From NCBI GenBank assembly GCA_019914995.1, contig CM034144.1, positions 72,001 through 136,000 on the forward strand: DNA of 64,000 bases, written 5' to 3'. The translations under genes and the position numbers were made by a program. This DNA is from Acanthochlamys bracteata. Lineage: Eukaryota > Streptophyta > Magnoliopsida > Pandanales > Velloziaceae. Positions 60,701 to 64,000 of the stretch are shown here, one piece after another. The notes beneath the pieces were generated by a model. It was not told the origin of the DNA. It was given only the letters and a program-made list of their open reading frames with translations, and did no database searches. Within the stretch, counting starts at the first letter, position 1, and each line of letters starts with the position of its first letter.

Positions 60701-63700
60701 ATATATGCCTAAGGCGCTTTGTAAATGTGCTTTGTGAGCTAGGTACCCCTAAGGTATGTCACAAGATTGTTCCTGTACATACATACATACATACATATAT
60801 TCAGTTGCACTTCAAGCTTATTCCTGCCTTCATGTTTCTTCTTAGTATATTATGGCTGTAATATTTTCAGTTCTTTACACGCACTCAGATACAGTACTAG
60901 AGTCTTTCCTTTAACTTCCTTGGTTGTTCAAGCAATTTCCTGGATATGTTATTAGGTACTTGGAAGTTATATTAGTATGGTTCATTTTTTAAGCTGCATC
61001 TCTAGTATACCCTTCATATAAAAATATTAGGATTTGGCCTTGTATTTGGTAATAGGCTAAATTCAGAAATGTCTACGCATCAATTGATTTCTGAACTTCC
61101 CCTTTTCTTTTTCTTTTCAAAATAGATACTCTGTGATAGCCAAGTTCCTTTTCTGGGGTTAAGTAAAAAGGTGGAGGTGGAGCTGGCTTGGAAGGTGTGA
61201 AAACTGTTTTCGAAGATGTCTATCTAATGCTCCTTTTAGCTGTTTGAAGTTTGTAATGGAACTGCTAATCATGTGTATTATTAATATGCAGGCAGAACGT
61301 GCTGATATTTCTTTGAAGCCAAATTTATACAAGGTGCTTTATGCTTATGAATCGCGTCGCAACAATTGGAGAAAGGCAGCTAGTTGTATGTACAGGTATT
61401 CAGAGAGGTTGAGAACAGAAGCAACCTTGAGTGAAGGCTGGAAGCTCTCCTCAGCCTTGCAAGAGAGGCTGCATGGTATAGCTGCTGCAATCAATTCTCT
61501 GCAACTTGTTGATCCTGCTTTTGCTTGGTTTGACGCTCATCATGAAGACGGCTTCTGTCTGGATCAAGATTCACCAAACAAAAGAGCTCGAACAATGTCG
61601 GTTGAAAAATGTGAGTATCTATATTTGCTACCTATTTCTTAGATCTGAAAGAAAGTGAAAATAAGTTTTAAATCCTGTTGGGTCATGGCATTGTAGACTA
61701 CTAGAGGACTTTGATTATATTTCAACATTTAGTTACTTGGATTTCCTTCTTCTGCAGCTTCTATGAATTGTGCCATGAAGTCCAGGGTGTCTCAATGCTA
61801 TATCGATATAGAATCGCTTCAAAAAGAGTATGCCCTGACATCTGCAGAATATTTGCTTGCTTCTGCAAATGTTACGGTCAAATATTCTGGTGAGTTTTTC
61901 AGCATTGTGATATCGCTTTGATAGTTCAGGTACATCCAATTTGTTTTCCTTTGTTTTACAGGAAACGAAGCATCACCTACAAATCTAGTAGATGGCTTAG
62001 TTCATGAAAATTTCTACGACATGGCTTTTACCTTAATTCTCAAATTCTGGAAAGGTTCTGAATTGAAAAGGTTACGCAAAACCCGGCAATAACTTCCCTT
62101 TACTTAGGAAGAGGTGTGTGAGGGTTCTTATTTGAAAAATTGCAATTTCAGGGAACTAGAACGTGCATTCACAGTCATTTCAGAAAAATGCTGCCCGGAT
62201 AGTGATGGCTCATTATTTAAAGGGTGAGGTGAAGTTTTTAATTTGCATTTCCAGCCCTCTCCATGTCTTTTTGTCCCATAATGCTTTCCCTGACCTAATT
62301 TGTTTCTGCTACCTTCATGGATTTGCTGTAAGCATATATTAGAATTCATATTTCTCAGGAGCAACCGAAGAGGTCAGAATTATTTGTTGCCACCAAGCAA
62401 TGATGGAGCATATTCTAGTGAACAGACAAACACCAGCTTCGTTTCTCACCACGTCAAAGGAAATAGTCACTGGGAAACTCTTGAGTTCTATCTTGTATGC
62501 ACCTCTCACCTGTTGTTCACTAATCCTTTGTCATAAATTTTATGTTGCTTCTTGCTTTTTCTCTATTACTTTTGTTCAAGGGTAGTTGAATGGTAAATCT
62601 GAGGATTGAATCTGAAGAGCTCATCCATTCTGGAGTTTTTCTTTTTTTTTTTTAAAAATTTTTTTTTTTATAAGCTTATATGTAAGTACGAATCAGCCAT
62701 TAACAGAACTGTATTATTGATTACTTCTGATAATGGCAGGACAAATATAAAAAACTTAATCCACGATTACTGGTAACAGTTGCTGAGACACTTCTACGGA
62801 ATGATTCGCAGATTGAGCTTCCTCTTTGGCTGGTTCACATGTTTAAGGTATTCTCTCTGGATGTTGTGATTTAGTGATTGCAATGCGCTGTAATTGTTAA
62901 TTTGGAATGCAAATCTCCTGTTAAGTAATGACTCTCAACAAGGACAAAAAGGTGCCAGCGAACGCACATGTTGAGCCTGTTCAGGATTAGTAGGCACTCT
63001 GCATATCTTAGTTAATGTGGACTCGATGCCATGCTTTGGAAGTAATGCTGAACGCAAACACTTGCATGTTTCTGTTAGATTTTCTGGGTTTTGACACATT
63101 TTGATCTCATCTCTATGAAAGGGCGGTAAGATGACAACTTCTTGGGGAATGACGGGCCAGGAATCAGATCCAGCAGCACTTTTCCGACTTTATGTGGATT
63201 ACGGCCGATGTGCTGAAGCAACTAATCTGCTACTCGAATTCCTGGATTCATTTGCTTCTCGGGTAATCCGATTCTTCTCTGGGGAAGTGTCTTTTCCTTT
63301 TGATCTGTACAGTGTCTTTTTCTCAGCTTCCAACATGTAAGTATCTCCTTGTGCTAAAACTAAGGCTGTTTGCATTTGAATCATGCAGAGACCAGTTGAT
63401 TTGGTCAATAGAAAAAAAATGTCTTCAGTTTGGTTCCCCTACACTGCAGTTGAACGTCTTTGGTGCCAACTAGAGGAGTTGCAAAATGCAGGGCATATGG
63501 CAGATCAGTGTGGTAAGCTCAAAGGATTGATAGAGACATCACTGATGAACCATCTCAGACAGGTATGGCTTGGTTATACAGCCTCAACGTGTTATGAGGG
63601 TTCTTTTCGAACTAGCTCTGACCGTGGTTGTTGTTACTGCAACACAGGTTAAGATCGACTCAGACGATGCAGTAGAAGCTGCAAGCACCCACTGTCCTAG

Positions 63701-63746
63701 CAGCTCAAAGTTAGCAGATGACTTTGCGGGGGTGCAAGAGATGTAA
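51528..63746 (+). CDS. NUP160: Nuclear pore protein NUP160 (SAR1)
   Basis: Twenty-seven exons: 51528-51733, 52274-52406, 52497-52761, 52858-52918, 53353-53510, 54340-54431, 55171(or 55147)-55275, 56082-56179, 57153-57270, 57482-57664, 57737-57929, 58059-58618, 58833-58995, 59248-59516, 59620-59807, 60257-60327, 60410-60753, 61126-61194, 61292-61610, 61758-61889, 61962-62070, 62152-62223, 62359-62494, 62740-62847, 63122-63262, 63389-63562, 63648-63746; about 1521 residues with phases closing. NUP160 is a Y-complex scaffold protein: N-terminal beta-propeller (SGVAYLLQLR, VIGRQDGSIGCY, EVLRVWDMASHA), C-terminal helical solenoid (FALAALEQVDDVL, IKGRLWANVFKFTLDL, IELPLWLVHMFK, TSWGMTGQESDP). In Arabidopsis it is needed for mRNA export, auxin signalling and flowering time. 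Intron 5 needs a GC donor (ACAG|GCAATT); intron 11 (129 bases) is in frame and stop-free. No damage found. Confidence 0.96.
51743..51793 (+). repeat. Compound (TC)n(TG)n microsatellite
   Basis: A run of TC units followed by TG units about 10 bases after the donor of NUP160 intron 1. Length variation here could be polymorphic and lies close to a splice site. Confidence 0.9.
55951..55991 (+). repeat. (TA)n(TTTA)n microsatellite in NUP160 intron 7
   Basis: A short TA run passes into repeated TTTA units, about 90 bases before exon 8 of NUP160. Confidence 0.85.
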
Positions 63747-64000
63747 TTAATCACCGTGACGTAACGTTTACTTGTTACCCACATGGCGTAAAATGTTATG
63801 CTCTGTTCCATCTCTGTTGTATTTATGTGTAAAACCAGAATTTTTGCGTACAATATTTTCTTCTGAATGTTCCAACAAGCAAAGATGTAGAACATTGGAG
63901 AGGTGATTTTCACTGCTTATCACATCTAACCAGATTGCCGTTTATGTGACACAACCCTTGCTCTTCAACCCCTTCTACGACACGACCGTAGCTATACCTC
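63747..64000. other. NUP160 3' UTR and flank
   Basis: Sequence after the NUP160 stop. No polyadenylation signal of the perfect AATAAA form is seen; plant signals are loose. Nothing else is recognised before the window ends. Confidence 0.5.

Noticed and set aside
1-64000. CRISPR arrays, prokaryotic operons, rRNA or tRNA genes
   Set aside because: None visible; repeats present are microsatellites, one tandem duplication and MITEs. I may have missed a tRNA, which a covariance-model scan would settle.

Overview
This is nuclear plant DNA. It has many-exon genes with short AT-rich introns, an intact miR156 target site, plant-only families (ARF, SBP-box, UBP1, CW-MBD) and a nuclear gene for the biotin carboxylase subunit of the heteromeric plastid acetyl-CoA carboxylase. 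Grasses lack that subunit, so a non-grass plant is indicated; protein similarity as I recall it suggests a eudicot. I cannot name the species.

Layout, left to right: a secreted/membrane protein of the Arabidopsis At5g58100 (SPOT1) type (-, cut by the left edge); a GPI-anchored beta-1,3-glucanase (+), head to head with it; a decayed 3' part of a 4-coumarate:CoA-ligase-like gene (+); an SPL transcription factor of the SPL2/10/11 type with a miR156 site (+); a Raf-like kinase (-). From about 18.4 to 26.8 kb lies a zone of decay: remains of a START-domain gene, an RLCK-VII kinase (with a perfect 89-bp tandem duplication and a 757-bp inverted-repeat element in an intron) and a DUF3537 membrane protein, bracketed by two ~250-bp Tourist-like MITEs. 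From 28.4 kb onward the window is dense with intact genes: RPL12 (-), UBP1-like RNA-binding protein (-), CAC2 biotin carboxylase (-), an ARF7/19-type auxin response factor (-), a CW/MBD methyl-CpG-binding-type protein (-) and NUP160 (+, complete in 27 exons).

The exon models for the intact genes were built by hand; exon lengths, phases and splice sites close exactly, apart from one uncertain exon start in NUP160. The genes do not form a pathway; they are ordinary housekeeping and developmental genes in a chromosomal block. Most notable are two introns that are multiples of three and free of stops (ARF PB1 domain, NUP160), three apparent GC-AG introns (two in CAC2, one in NUP160), the cluster of decayed genes, and a duplicated acceptor region in the SPL 3' UTR. 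I see no CRISPR array, prokaryotic operon, retroelement coding domain, rRNA or tRNA gene, and no convincing new system.
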